Positions 1 through 8,222 of a stretch of DNA of 64,000 nt are shown here, one piece after another. Made by a program: the position numbers and the translations under genes. How positions within the stretch are numbered: position 1 is the stretch's first letter; every line of letters starts with the position of its first letter. Under the pieces are notes generated by a model. That model made no database searches and was not told the DNA's origin. It saw only the letters and a program-made list of their open reading frames with translations. Source of the stretch: JANXZS01 sp963797255 (GTDB lineage: Bacteria; Acidobacteriota; Terriglobia; Terriglobales; Acidobacteriaceae); the NCBI GenBank assembly GCA_963797255.1, contig CAWCOV010000030.1, positions 186,001 through 250,000 on the forward strand. Reading direction: 5' to 3'.

Positions 1-2
1 AA

Positions 3-452
3 GGCGGCTGGTTTCGGCAGACGTACGTTTCAGCGGAACGGATTCCGCAGGAAGCATTGCCTGAACGCTACACCGGCGATCGTGCCGCCGGGACCGCCAT
101 CTACTACCTGCTGACTCCAGATACTTTCTCCGAGATGCACAAGCTGACATCGGATGAGGTCTTCCATTTTTACCTTGGCGACCCAGTCGAAATGCTGCAG
201 TTGAAGCCGGATGGACAGGGCGAGATTGTTCGCATGGGCACCGACATTGAAGGTGGAATGATGCCGCAGGTGCTGGTACCGCAATCGGTTTGGCAAGGAT
301 CGCGGCTGATAGCAGGCGGCGAAGTTGCGCTGCTGGGATGCACGGTTTCTCCCGGCTTTGATTACGCCGATTACGAGCAGGGAACGCGGGAACAGCTGAC
401 GGCGGAGTATCCGGCATTTGCAGAGATGATCCGGGATCTGACGCGGGCCTGA
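3..452 (+). CDS. Cupin-superfamily protein (DUF985-like), 5' truncated by window edge
   Basis: Only the 3' part is present. The frame is open from base 3, and the residues before the first possible start (TTG at 57), GGWFRQTYVS, match the usual beginning of the DUF985 cupin core, so the true start lies outside the window. The visible core has the IYYLLT, FHFYLGDPVEML and GFDYADYE segments typical of this small double-stranded beta-helix family. The biochemical role of the family is not settled; a sugar- or metal-binding enzyme function is often suggested. It ends with TGA at 450-452. The next gene is on the same strand after about 80 bp. Confidence 0.8.
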   Translation, partial: GGWFRQTYVSAERIPQEALPERYTGDRAAGTAIYYLLTPDTFSEMHKLTSDEVFHFYLGDPVEMLQLKPDGQGEIVRMGTDIEGGMMPQVLVPQSVWQGSRLIAGGEVALLGCTVSPGFDYADYEQGTREQLTAEYPAFAEMIRDLTRA

Positions 453-535
453 TCGAAAGAAATTTTGTGCGACGGGCCGCCACTTACTTCGATCATTAAA
501 ACTGCGCAGAATTCGACGCGAAAACCTCGGAATTG

Positions 536-1021
536 GTGGATTCAAAAATGAAGACGCTAACGCGGTTGGCTGACCGCAAGGAAATAGAAGCACGCTTGCA
601 ATCGTATTCAGCATCGGACAAGGCGTTGTGGGGAAAGATGTCTGTCCATGAGACGCTGTGCCATTTGGAAGACGCATTCAAGCTGGGCCTCGGAGAGCGT
701 ACGACCGAGGCGAGGCCGAGGCTGCCGGGATTCGCGGGCACCTTACCGGGCGGGGCACTCAAGCTGATCTCGTTGCGCGCGCCGATGAAATGGCCTCATG
801 GAGTGCCCACGGTGCCGGAAGCGGTCGTGGGCAAAGGCGGGACCCTTCCAGTGGGGTTCGAGCAGGACCGCGCATCGCTGATTGCGACCCTGAATCGATT
901 CTGCGAGAAACTGCCTCAACCCTGTGTGCGCCACGCATTCTTCGGAGAAATGACCGCGAGCGACTGGATGCGCTGGGGGTACCTGCACTGCGATCATCAC
1001 CTGCGGCAATTCGGGCGCTAG
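536..1021 (+). CDS. DUF1569 / DinB-like protein
   Basis: This roughly 160-residue soluble protein carries two histidine-containing helices in the positions expected for the DinB-like four-helix fold: MSVHETLCHLEDA near residue 40 and YLHCDHHLRQFGR at the C-terminus. These resemble the metal-binding triad of DinB/YfiT relatives and fit the DUF1569 family. The function is unknown; DinB relatives include metal-dependent thiol S-transferases. Start choice is uncertain between TTG 533, GTG 536 and ATG 548, with no strong Shine-Dalgarno sequence. The stop abuts the convergent DUF4239 gene with no spacer. Confidence 0.7.
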   Translation: MDSKMKTLTRLADRKEIEARLQSYSASDKALWGKMSVHETLCHLEDAFKLGLGERTTEARPRLPGFAGTLPGGALKLISLRAPMKWPHGVPTVPEAVVGKGGTLPVGFEQDRASLIATLNRFCEKLPQPCVRHAFFGEMTASDWMRWGYLHCDHHLRQFGR

Positions 1022-1777
1022 CTAATTTCCCAGTTGATTGAGGGCGTCGCGAATGGGAGCGGAGGAGATCCTCAGAAATCCGCTGAACGGCGAATACATT
1101 TCCTGGATGATGAAGATGGCGGCCGAAACCGCGATGGCGCAAACGATCAACGTGACGATGACGGTGCCATTTGGCGGGGCGAAGAGGCCGAAGCTGATGA
1201 AGATCGCGGCAAGCCATGACACGACGACAATGAGCAATGGGATGGAGATGGAGTTGCTCTCTGACTGGAGAAATAGCAGCCATCGGCTCTGTCGCAGTTC
1301 GAGTGACATCGCAAGGGCTTCAGAACGGGAGGCTTCCTGCTGTGGATTTTTTGGAGACAACATCTGCAAATTGTCGAACAGACGATCTACATTCTCGCGA
1401 GGCTCGAGTTCGGAATGCCGTTTATTTTCAGAGGGCCATACGCGCTCAATGCTCGCCTCGACAAATTTGCGGAGTTGGACGCGGGTTTCAGCGGTTTCGG
1501 GCCCGTAGGAAGCCAGGATGCGGTCCAGAAGAACGATCTTCGCAGCCATAGTGGCGACTTCGGTTTTCTGGAAGTCGTAGGAGGATTTGGCGGAGGAGAC
1601 GAGCATTCCGAGAACGAGTGCGGACATAGTAACGACGAGGCCGGTTGCCAGACGCACGACGTCCTTGGCATCTGTCGTCAAATGGTCTTCGGGGAGGAAT
1701 CTGCGGAGGAGCATACCGATGACCGCCCCACCAAATACCCAAAGGAAGACAATCACGCTGACGTTGAACGAATGCAT
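1022..1777 (-). CDS. DUF4239-like integral membrane protein
   Basis: A 251-residue protein with an N-terminal transmembrane pair (about 6-24 and 43-62) and a C-terminal pair (about 175-195 and 202-222) around a cytoplasmic, charged helical middle. The layout and the segments VRLATGLVVTMSALVLGML and SSAKSSYDFQ fit DUF4239, a bestrophin-like family of unknown function. ATG at 1777 is the only good start. The gene is convergent with the DinB-like gene and divergent from the secreted esterase. Confidence 0.75.
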   Translation of the reverse strand: MHSFNVSVIVFLWVFGGAVIGMLLRRFLPEDHLTTDAKDVVRLATGLVVTMSALVLGMLVSSAKSSYDFQKTEVATMAAKIVLLDRILASYGPETAETRVQLRKFVEASIERVWPSENKRHSELEPRENVDRLFDNLQMLSPKNPQQEASRSEALAMSLELRQSRWLLFLQSESNSISIPLLIVVVSWLAAIFISFGLFAPPNGTVIVTLIVCAIAVSAAIFIIQEMYSPFSGFLRISSAPIRDALNQLGN

Positions 1778-2018
1778 AGTTCTCCTGAGCTACCTTCCGA
1801 TCGCATTACGGCCCAAATGCTCGAGTGCTCGAGCGGATTCGAATTCAACCAATAGCCAGCGTGTGTTTTCAGATGCCACTACTTTAGAGTTCCGCGATGA
1901 AAGAGACTAGCTGCAAATTTGCTAGGTTGAATCCTACTTTGCAATGGCATGGCGAGTAGAGTCACTGGCCAGTTAAGAGGGAGGAGAATAGACTGCGGAC
2001 GGAGTTTCCGGAGAACAA

Positions 2019-3656
2019 ATGCGACTTTCCAAGGGCCTGATGGCTTCGACGTTGTGGATTGTTTCCACCGTCGTGGTATGTGCGGCTACCTCCTCTTTTG
2101 CAGAGCCGATAAGCAAAGAAAGCTGTGAGAGGCTGACTTCGTTGTCGGTGGCGAACACGCGGATCGCGCAGGCGGAGTGGTTGCTTGCGGGAGGCTTCAA
2201 AGGGCCGAACGAAGTTTTTTCAGGCAGGGACATGACGGCTTTCTACAAGGGTCTTCCCCCATTCTGCCGTGTAGTTGCGGAAGCGCATCCTTCAGCGGAT
2301 TCGAATATCAAGATCGAAGTCTGGATGCCGGTGAGTGGCTGGTCGGGACGGCTGCAGGGCCTGGGGAACGGCGGTTTTGCCGGCTTGATCGACTATCACC
2401 AGATGGGCGCAGCCATGCAGCGGGGCGCGGTGGCGACGACAACAGATGCGGGACACACGGGCGACTCAACTGACGCTACGTGGGCGCTGGGGCATCCCGA
2501 AAAGGTCGCGGACTTTGGGCATCGCGGAATTCACGAGATGACGCGCGTAGCCAAGGCGGTTACGCACGCTTTCTATGGCACGGACCCAGAGCACGCGTAT
2601 TTTTCCGGGTGTTCGGATGGAGGGCGCGAGGCTCTGATGGAAGCGCAGAAGTATCCGGCGGATTATGACGGAATACTGGCGGGCGCACCGGCGAACTACT
2701 GGACGGGGCTGCTGGCGACCTCAATGTATGATTCGCAAGCGCTGATGCTGGATCCCGCGGCGTATATTCCAGCGGCGAAGATTCCGTTGATTGAGAGCGC
2801 AGTGCTGAAGGCTTGCGATGCGAAAGATGGAGTGAGCGATGGGATTTTGAATGATCCGCGGCAGTGTCATTTTGATGCTGCTACGCTGCTGTGCAAGAGT
2901 GGTGCAGCGTCGGACACATGCCTGACGGCTCCGCAGGTTGCGGCGCTGACGAAGATCTACGAAGGGCCGCGGGACGCGAAGGGAACAGTGATCTTTCCGG
3001 GGTATCTACCAGGTGCGGAAGATGGGCCCGGAGGATGGGGAACCTGGATCGTGGGGCCAGTGGCGGGGCGGAGCCTGATGTATGCGTTTGGGACCGGATA
3101 TTTCTCCTATATGGTGTATGACAACCCGAATTGGGACTTCAAGTCCTTCCGCATGGAACAGGGGTTAAAAGATGCCGACGCGAAGACGGGAGTGGCGCTG
3201 GATGCGACGAATCCTGACCTGGGGCCGTTCAAGGCACACGGCGGCAAGCTGATTTTGTACCACGGCTGGGAAGACCCGGCGATTCCGGCGCTGAACACGA
3301 TCAACTATTACCAGAGTGTTGTGGCAAAGATGGGGCAGGGAAATTTCGATTCGTTCGCGCGGCTCTACATGGTTCCGGGAATGCAGCATTGCGGCGGTGG
3401 TCCGGGGGCGGATGTCTTCGGCGAAGTGATGGGTGCAATGCCGGACGATGCCCGGCACAACATCAACACGGCGTTACAGGTCTGGGTGGAGAAGGGAACG
3501 GCTCCGTCGGAAATCGTGGCTACGAAGTACGCACAGGGCTCGGAAACGCCGAGCATGACGCGGCCACTTTGCCCGTATCCGCAATCGTCTCAATACAAAG
3601 GGAGCGGCGACACGAACAGCGCAGCGAATTTTGTGTGTGCTGCGGAGAAGAAGTAA
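2019..3656 (+). CDS. Secreted tannase/feruloyl esterase family protein
   Basis: This 545-residue protein begins with a signal peptide (about residues 1-28, cleavage near SSFAEP) and belongs to the tannase/feruloyl esterase family of alpha/beta hydrolases. The family CS-D-HC catalytic arrangement is complete: Cys198-Ser199 in GCSDGG, Asp419 in GWEDPAIP and His457-Cys458 in MQHCGGG, where the two cysteines are expected to form a disulfide holding Ser and His together. The segment KYPADYDGILAGAPANYW is a family hallmark. It probably acts in the periplasm or outside the cell on gallate or hydroxycinnamate esters of plant material. ATG 2019 has GGAG just upstream. It is followed by a TTACCGG/CCGGTAA hairpin (3687-3710) without a T-run. 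Confidence 0.92.
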   Translation: MRLSKGLMASTLWIVSTVVVCAATSSFAEPISKESCERLTSLSVANTRIAQAEWLLAGGFKGPNEVFSGRDMTAFYKGLPPFCRVVAEAHPSADSNIKIEVWMPVSGWSGRLQGLGNGGFAGLIDYHQMGAAMQRGAVATTTDAGHTGDSTDATWALGHPEKVADFGHRGIHEMTRVAKAVTHAFYGTDPEHAYFSGCSDGGREALMEAQKYPADYDGILAGAPANYWTGLLATSMYDSQALMLDPAAYIPAAKIPLIESAVLKACDAKDGVSDGILNDPRQCHFDAATLLCKSGAASDTCLTAPQVAALTKIYEGPRDAKGTVIFPGYLPGAEDGPGGWGTWIVGPVAGRSLMYAFGTGYFSYMVYDNPNWDFKSFRMEQGLKDADAKTGVALDATNPDLGPFKAHGGKLILYHGWEDPAIPALNTINYYQSVVAKMGQGNFDSFARLYMVPGMQHCGGGPGADVFGEVMGAMPDDARHNINTALQVWVEKGTAPSEIVATKYAQGSETPSMTRPLCPYPQSSQYKGSGDTNSAANFVCAAEKK

Positions 3657-3830
3657 TAGCTTCGAATACGCGTGCGGGCGATGAAATTACCGGGAGAGGG
3701 ATGCCGGTAAAGGAACGTGGGGTAACTGAGATGTTGCCGAGCGGAACGTTTCTTCGTTGACGCGGCGAGGGTAGAGCGCTACTCTGAGCGCATTACGGGA
3801 AAGATCTGGTCCAACCCGGTCACATACTGC

Positions 3831-3842
3831 ATCCAATTGGAT
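3831..3842. promoter_or_regulatory. 12-bp perfect palindrome upstream of phoH
   Basis: The sequence ATCCAATTGGAT is a perfect palindrome about 100 bp before the phoH start, within an otherwise featureless 287-bp gap. It could be an operator, but it is short enough to be chance. No promoter boxes were clearly recognised next to it. Confidence 0.2.
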
Positions 3843-3943
3843 GTGCAGTTTTCCGGTCTCTTGCGTCCGCCTGTTCTTCACCAATCACAATTCAGCTGTG
3901 CCTTGCGAGAGGCATATCCCATGGGAGGGAATTTCTCCGCTTG

Positions 3944-4981
3944 ATGAAAAAAGCGCTTGAAATCACGCCGAATCTTGAGCCCCTGTTCGGGACCCGCGAC
4001 GAAAACCTCAGGCTCCTGGAAGATAGCCTTAGCGTGCGGATCGATTTGCGATCCGATGCAGTACACGTTGAGGGCTCTCCCGAGAGCGTATCCCAGGTCG
4101 AACGTATATTCGCGGATTTCGAGTTCCTCCGCCGAAGTGGACACAATCTGCAAAATGGCGAATTGCATGGCATGCTGAAGCTGGTGGTCTCAGACAAAGC
4201 AGTTACCTTGCGCAGCCTGGTTGAGAGCGGAAAGCAGCGCTCAACGGGCATCAAGCGGATGGTGCAGCCGAGGTCTGTGAATCAGCGTCGTTACGTGGAA
4301 GCGATTGAAGCGAACGACATGGTTTTCGGAGTGGGCCCAGCGGGCACCGGCAAAACGTATCTTGCCGTGGCTATGGCTGCTTCCGCGCTGATGGCGAAGA
4401 AGGTGAGCCGGATCATCCTGGTTCGTCCCGCGGTTGAAGCGGGAGAGCGGCTTGGATTCCTGCCGGGCAGCTTGCAGGAAAAAGTTGATCCCTATCTTCG
4501 TCCGCTTTATGACGCTCTCTACGATCTGCTTGAGCCAGAGCGCGTGGACAAGATGCTGGAAAAGAACATCATCGAGGTGGCGCCGCTTGCCTTTATGCGC
4601 GGACGGACGTTGAACGATTCGTTCATCATTATGGACGAGGCGCAGAACACGACTGCCGAGCAGATGAAGATGTTTCTTACTAGGCTCGGAGCCAACTCCA
4701 AGGCAGTGATTACGGGCGACATCACGCAGATCGATCTGCCAAATCCCAAGAAATCGGGATTGGTGGAAGCGATCAACGTGCTGGAAGGAGTGGAGGGCAT
4801 TCGCTTCTGCCACTTCGAAGACGGAGACGTGGTACGGCACACGCTGGTGCAGCGAATCGTTCGTGCCTACGACAGCTTCGGCCGCAATCAGCCTCAGCTG
4901 CCGCTCACTATGGCGGAAGCGCCAACCATGGAAAAGCCGCGCGCGAAGAATGGCGGCGTGCCTTTGGTGAAGCCGCAATAA
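3944..4981 (+). CDS. phoH: PhoH-like ATPase (YbeZ type)
   Basis: A 345-residue cytoplasmic P-loop ATPase of the PhoH/YbeZ family. The N-terminal 100 residues form the small KH-like part (DENLRLLEDSLSVRI...). They are followed by Walker A GPAGTGKT (about 131-138) and a DEAQN Walker B box, with the family sequence TGDITQIDLP. PhoH proteins work with the endoribonuclease YbeY in RNA maturation or turnover, and ybeY follows directly here. TTG 3941 and ATG 3944 are adjacent starts; ATG is preferred, with GGGAGG at 3923-3928 upstream. A UUCG-loop terminator separates it from ybeY. Confidence 0.95.
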   Translation: MKKALEITPNLEPLFGTRDENLRLLEDSLSVRIDLRSDAVHVEGSPESVSQVERIFADFEFLRRSGHNLQNGELHGMLKLVVSDKAVTLRSLVESGKQRSTGIKRMVQPRSVNQRRYVEAIEANDMVFGVGPAGTGKTYLAVAMAASALMAKKVSRIILVRPAVEAGERLGFLPGSLQEKVDPYLRPLYDALYDLLEPERVDKMLEKNIIEVAPLAFMRGRTLNDSFIIMDEAQNTTAEQMKMFLTRLGANSKAVITGDITQIDLPNPKKSGLVEAINVLEGVEGIRFCHFEDGDVVRHTLVQRIVRAYDSFGRNQPQLPLTMAEAPTMEKPRAKNGGVPLVKPQ

Positions 4982-5011
4982 GCGATCAAAAAAGCGGAGT
5001 GCGATACCATG

Positions 5012-5040
5012 AACAGGAGGGCTTCGGCTCTCCTGTTTGT
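5012..5040 (+). terminator. Intrinsic terminator with UUCG loop after phoH
   Basis: An 11-bp stem (5012-5022 with 5027-5037, one G-U pair) closes a TTCG tetraloop and is followed by TTTGTTT. It lies between phoH and ybeY, so it would at least partly uncouple two genes that usually share a transcript. Confidence 0.8.
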
Positions 5041-5093
5041 TTATGAAGGCGCTTTCTCTCGAGGGGCGTCTGGACCGGTGACCCTTCTGGGCA

Positions 5094-5645
5094 ATGATAG
5101 TTATTGAACCCGTGGACCTGATCACTACTCTCGCGGCGGCTACTGGCCCGCTGCCAGCTAAGCAGAAATCGCTTCGCAAGCGCGAGCTATCGAGCTTTCT
5201 AACGACGGCGGCGAGTGCTGCGAAGTTGAAGGGGCAGGTGTGTGTTCTGCTGACGACGGATGCAGCGGTCCGCGATTTGAATCTTCGTTTCCGACGGAAG
5301 AACAAAGCCACCGACGTGCTTTCCTTTCCAGCCGCAGAGGCTTTTGGAAAAGCTGCGCAGATAGCGGGAGACCTGGCGATTTCGCTCGAGACAGCGGCGC
5401 GACAGGCTTGTGCCTTCGGACATCCACTGGAGACCGAGGTAAAGGTACTGATTTTGCACGGGATATTGCATCTAGCAGGAATGGATCACGAAGCGGACAC
5501 GGGGCAGATGGCTCGGCGCGAGAGCGCATTGAGGAAACGCTTTGATTTACCTGCAGGGTTGATCCAGCGCAGCGAGAAGACCGCGGCAAAGAAGATTGCT
5601 GAAAAGACGCCAAAGCCGAGCGCGAAACGGAGAGTGAAACCGTGA
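5094..5645 (+). CDS. ybeY: Endoribonuclease YbeY (rRNA maturation factor)
   Basis: This 183-residue protein has the YbeY zinc-binding signature HGILHLAGMDH (three histidines) and the upstream FRRKNKATDVLSFP motif. YbeY is a metal-dependent endoribonuclease needed for 16S rRNA 3'-end maturation and 70S quality control. The core ends near residue 155 and is followed by a roughly 25-residue Lys/Ala/Pro-rich basic tail that typical YbeY proteins lack. The stop codon overlaps the GTG start of the CorC-like gene (GTGA), which suggests translational coupling. The order phoH-ybeY-corC-era is the classic one. Confidence 0.95.
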   Translation: MIVIEPVDLITTLAAATGPLPAKQKSLRKRELSSFLTTAASAAKLKGQVCVLLTTDAAVRDLNLRFRRKNKATDVLSFPAAEAFGKAAQIAGDLAISLETAARQACAFGHPLETEVKVLILHGILHLAGMDHEADTGQMARRESALRKRFDLPAGLIQRSEKTAAKKIAEKTPKPSAKRRVKP

Positions 5646-6928
5646 CGCTCATGGCTGTGATTCTGATCATCGTGCTGCTCTTCATTCTGACGCTCGGTTC
5701 GTACGTGGATCGCATGTACTCTGAGATGGGCAAGTTCCTGGCGCGCGAATTTCAGGAGAATATCGACGCTTGGGAGCAACTTGTTGAGCCGCGGCTGGGC
5801 ATGGATCCGGAGCGCATTTCGCTGTCGGCTGCTGTACTTACGCAGTTGGCGCTGGCGTGTATCACGCTGTTGTTTGGCGCAATCCTGTTCGACCGCGGAT
5901 CGGCAATGGACAGGCCGAGCGCCGGTGAAGTTGGACAGGCTGTGCTCGGCGTCGTGCTGGTGGTTGTGATCTTCAACCGGCTGCTGCCTTTTGTATTTTT
6001 CACGCGGACGCGGGGATTGTGGATCTCGAAATATCGCATACTGCTGCGCATTCTGTTCTACCTGGTGATGCCGGTGACCCTGATGCTGGGGTTTCTTCTC
6101 TCGATTGCGGCGCTCGCGGAAACGCCCGCACCGAGCGACGATGAGAGTCCTTCAGAAGCGGTGGATGCGCTGATTGAGGCAGGAGAAGAAGAAGGCATTC
6201 TGGAAGAAAGCGATAGAGACCTGGTGCGCTCTGCAGTGGAGTTTGGCGATAAGGTAGTGCGCGATGTGATGACTCCAAGGCCGGATCTTTTTGCTGTGCC
6301 GGGAACGATGACGCTGGAGGAATTTCTCAAGGAGCTGGAGAACCGTCCGTATTCGCGCGTGCCGGTGTACCAAGATTTTGTGGACAAGATTACCGGCATC
6401 GCATTCTCGCACGATCTTTTGCAGATCAAAGACGAAGATGCTCACACGCGCACGGTAGCGAGCATTCAGCGGCCTGCCGCGTTTGTGCCGGAGACGAAAA
6501 AGGTAAATGAGCTGCTGCGCGAGATGCAGCGCGAAAAGCAGCACATGCGCATTGTGATTGATGAGTACGGCGGCGTGTCGGGTGTGGTGACGATTGAAGA
6601 TCTGCTGGAAGAAATCGTGGGTGCGATAAGCGACGAACACGAACAGGAAGACACGCTCGACAAGCCGGTGCGCGATACGGATGGAATGTGGGTGGTGCCG
6701 GGAACGCTGGAAGTGGGACATCTCGAAAGTCTGTTCGGGGATGCGTGGACAAAGAACACCGGGCACGCAGCGGCAACGGTCGCAGGGCTTGTGAGTGAGA
6801 CGGCGGGACGCATTCCGCTGGCCGGCGAAGTGGTGGAAGCGGACGGTCTGCGCTTCGAAGTGCTGTCGTCAACGGATCGCCGCATTGAACGCCTGCGCGT
6901 AAGCAGAATGACGGCCACAGAGGCATAA
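5642..6928 (+). CDS. CorC/HlyC-type CBS-domain membrane protein
   Basis: A 428-residue protein with four predicted membrane segments (about 1-19, 60-82, 100-120, 132-157), then a CBS pair (about 205-325, including VIDEYGGVSGVVTIEDLLEEIVG-like sequence) and a C-terminal CorC/HlyC transporter-associated domain (about 345-425). The family is linked to Mg/Co ion export or homeostasis. The GTG start at 5642 overlaps the ybeY stop; ATG 5651 is an alternative start. It lies in the ybeY-corC-era cluster, a conserved neighbourhood in many phyla. Confidence 0.9.
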   Translation: MTLMAVILIIVLLFILTLGSYVDRMYSEMGKFLAREFQENIDAWEQLVEPRLGMDPERISLSAAVLTQLALACITLLFGAILFDRGSAMDRPSAGEVGQAVLGVVLVVVIFNRLLPFVFFTRTRGLWISKYRILLRILFYLVMPVTLMLGFLLSIAALAETPAPSDDESPSEAVDALIEAGEEEGILEESDRDLVRSAVEFGDKVVRDVMTPRPDLFAVPGTMTLEEFLKELENRPYSRVPVYQDFVDKITGIAFSHDLLQIKDEDAHTRTVASIQRPAAFVPETKKVNELLREMQREKQHMRIVIDEYGGVSGVVTIEDLLEEIVGAISDEHEQEDTLDKPVRDTDGMWVVPGTLEVGHLESLFGDAWTKNTGHAAATVAGLVSETAGRIPLAGEVVEADGLRFEVLSSTDRRIERLRVSRMTATEA

Positions 6929-6992
6929 ACGGCGCTGGCACGCTATAGCACTCAACTGATACAAAGCAATGTAGGGCAAGGAGAGTCACAGG

Positions 6993-8087
6993 TTGCGATC
7001 TGGTTTTGTTTCCATTCTCGGACGTCCGAACGCGGGCAAGTCCACGCTGTTGAACGCGCTGATCGGCGAAAAGATCGCGATTGTTACGAACAAGCCGCAG
7101 ACAACGCGGACGCGCATTCACGGCATTCTTGATTTGCCGCCGAAGAAGGGCGTACACCAGGCAGCGCAGATTGTATTCGTGGATACGCCGGGTGTGCACA
7201 AGCCGGGAACGCTGCTCGACAAGCGCATGATGCAGGAGGTTTACGACGCGCTCGAGTCGCGCGATATTGTGCTGCTGATGGTGGATGCTACCCGGCGGTT
7301 GCAGGTGCGCGCTTTGGAGGCTGAAACGGGTGACGAGGCGAAGGCGTCGCATCGCGGCTTTCAGGATTTGACGGAAGATGAGTTCGTGCTGGAACTTGTT
7401 CGCAAACTCGATTGCCCGGTGTTCCTGCTATTGAACAAGATAGATCTTGTGGCGAAAGACAAGCTGCTGCCGTTGATTGCGCAGCTTACGGCGCTGCACA
7501 ATTTCAAGGAAGTGATTCCGATTTCCGCGAGCAAGGGCGACGGGCTGGACAGGCTGGTTGCGCGGCTGATTGAGAATCTTCCGGCAGGGCAGAGATATTT
7601 TCCGCAGGACCAATTTACCGATCAACCGGAGAGGTTCCTGGTCGCGGAGTTGATTCGCGAACGCATTCTGATGACGACGGGCGAAGAGATTCCGTACGCA
7701 TCTGCGGTAGTCGTGGAGCGATTTGAGGAGCCACCACCGGCGCCGCCGAAAAAGAAAAAGAAGACAGCGTCCACTGAACCGGAGAAGCTTCCGCTCACGC
7801 GGATTTCCGCCGCGATTTATTGCGAGCGTGATGGACAGAAGGCGATCCTGATTGGCAAGGGCGGAAGCAAGCTGAAGCAGATCGGAGCATCCGCGCGCAA
7901 AGAGATCGAGTCGCTGCTGGGCACGCGCGTGTACCTGGAATTATTTGTGGTCGTGGAAGAGAACTGGCGGCAGTCGCGCGGATTTCTTGAGACGCTTGAT
8001 TGGCGGAAGCAGTTGGAAGAGATCGCGAACAAGAACGCCTCAATCGCTCGAGCAGATGCCGAAGAGAAGAAGCGCAACGAGAAGTAG
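6993..8087 (+). CDS. era: GTPase Era
   Basis: A 364-residue GTPase that binds 16S rRNA and acts in 30S assembly. G1 GRPNAGKS (residues 10-17), G3 DTPGVHKPG, G4 NKIDL and G5 ISASKG are present, and the KH domain is seen at the C-terminus (LIGKGGSKLKQIG). It is about 60 residues longer than typical Era. There are two insertions: about 30 residues between G3 and G4 (around 105-135) and a Pro/Lys-rich loop (PPPAPPKKKKK, around 248-268) between the G and KH domains. The TTG start has AAGGAGAG upstream at good spacing and no ATG competes with it. Confidence 0.95.
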   Translation: MRSGFVSILGRPNAGKSTLLNALIGEKIAIVTNKPQTTRTRIHGILDLPPKKGVHQAAQIVFVDTPGVHKPGTLLDKRMMQEVYDALESRDIVLLMVDATRRLQVRALEAETGDEAKASHRGFQDLTEDEFVLELVRKLDCPVFLLLNKIDLVAKDKLLPLIAQLTALHNFKEVIPISASKGDGLDRLVARLIENLPAGQRYFPQDQFTDQPERFLVAELIRERILMTTGEEIPYASAVVVERFEEPPPAPPKKKKKTASTEPEKLPLTRISAAIYCERDGQKAILIGKGGSKLKQIGASARKEIESLLGTRVYLELFVVVEENWRQSRGFLETLDWRKQLEEIANKNASIARADAEEKKRNEK

Positions 8088-8172
8088 GGCTTCCGCAGCG
8101 CCAGAGACAGACAGACGCCAACGAACAGCTTTATCGATACGTTTGTCGGGCCTCTGATCGAGAAGAAGTTTT

Positions 8173-8222
8173 AAACCCTGGACATGCGGCCGCTACTCGC
8201 GGACGGCGATGTTCAGGGTTTT
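8173..8222. terminator. Bidirectional terminator between era and ntrX
   Basis: Arms 8173-8185 and 8209-8221 pair over 13 positions with one G-U, and the + strand copy runs into TTTTC. The hairpin contains the last codons and stop of ntrX (stop at 8193-8195), so one structure probably ends both convergent transcripts. Confidence 0.75.

Noticed and set aside
4241..5311. Long open frame antisense to phoH/ybeY
   Set aside because: It lies opposite two well-supported genes, has His/Arg-rich composition typical of antisense GC-rich codons, and has no domain or ribosome binding site.
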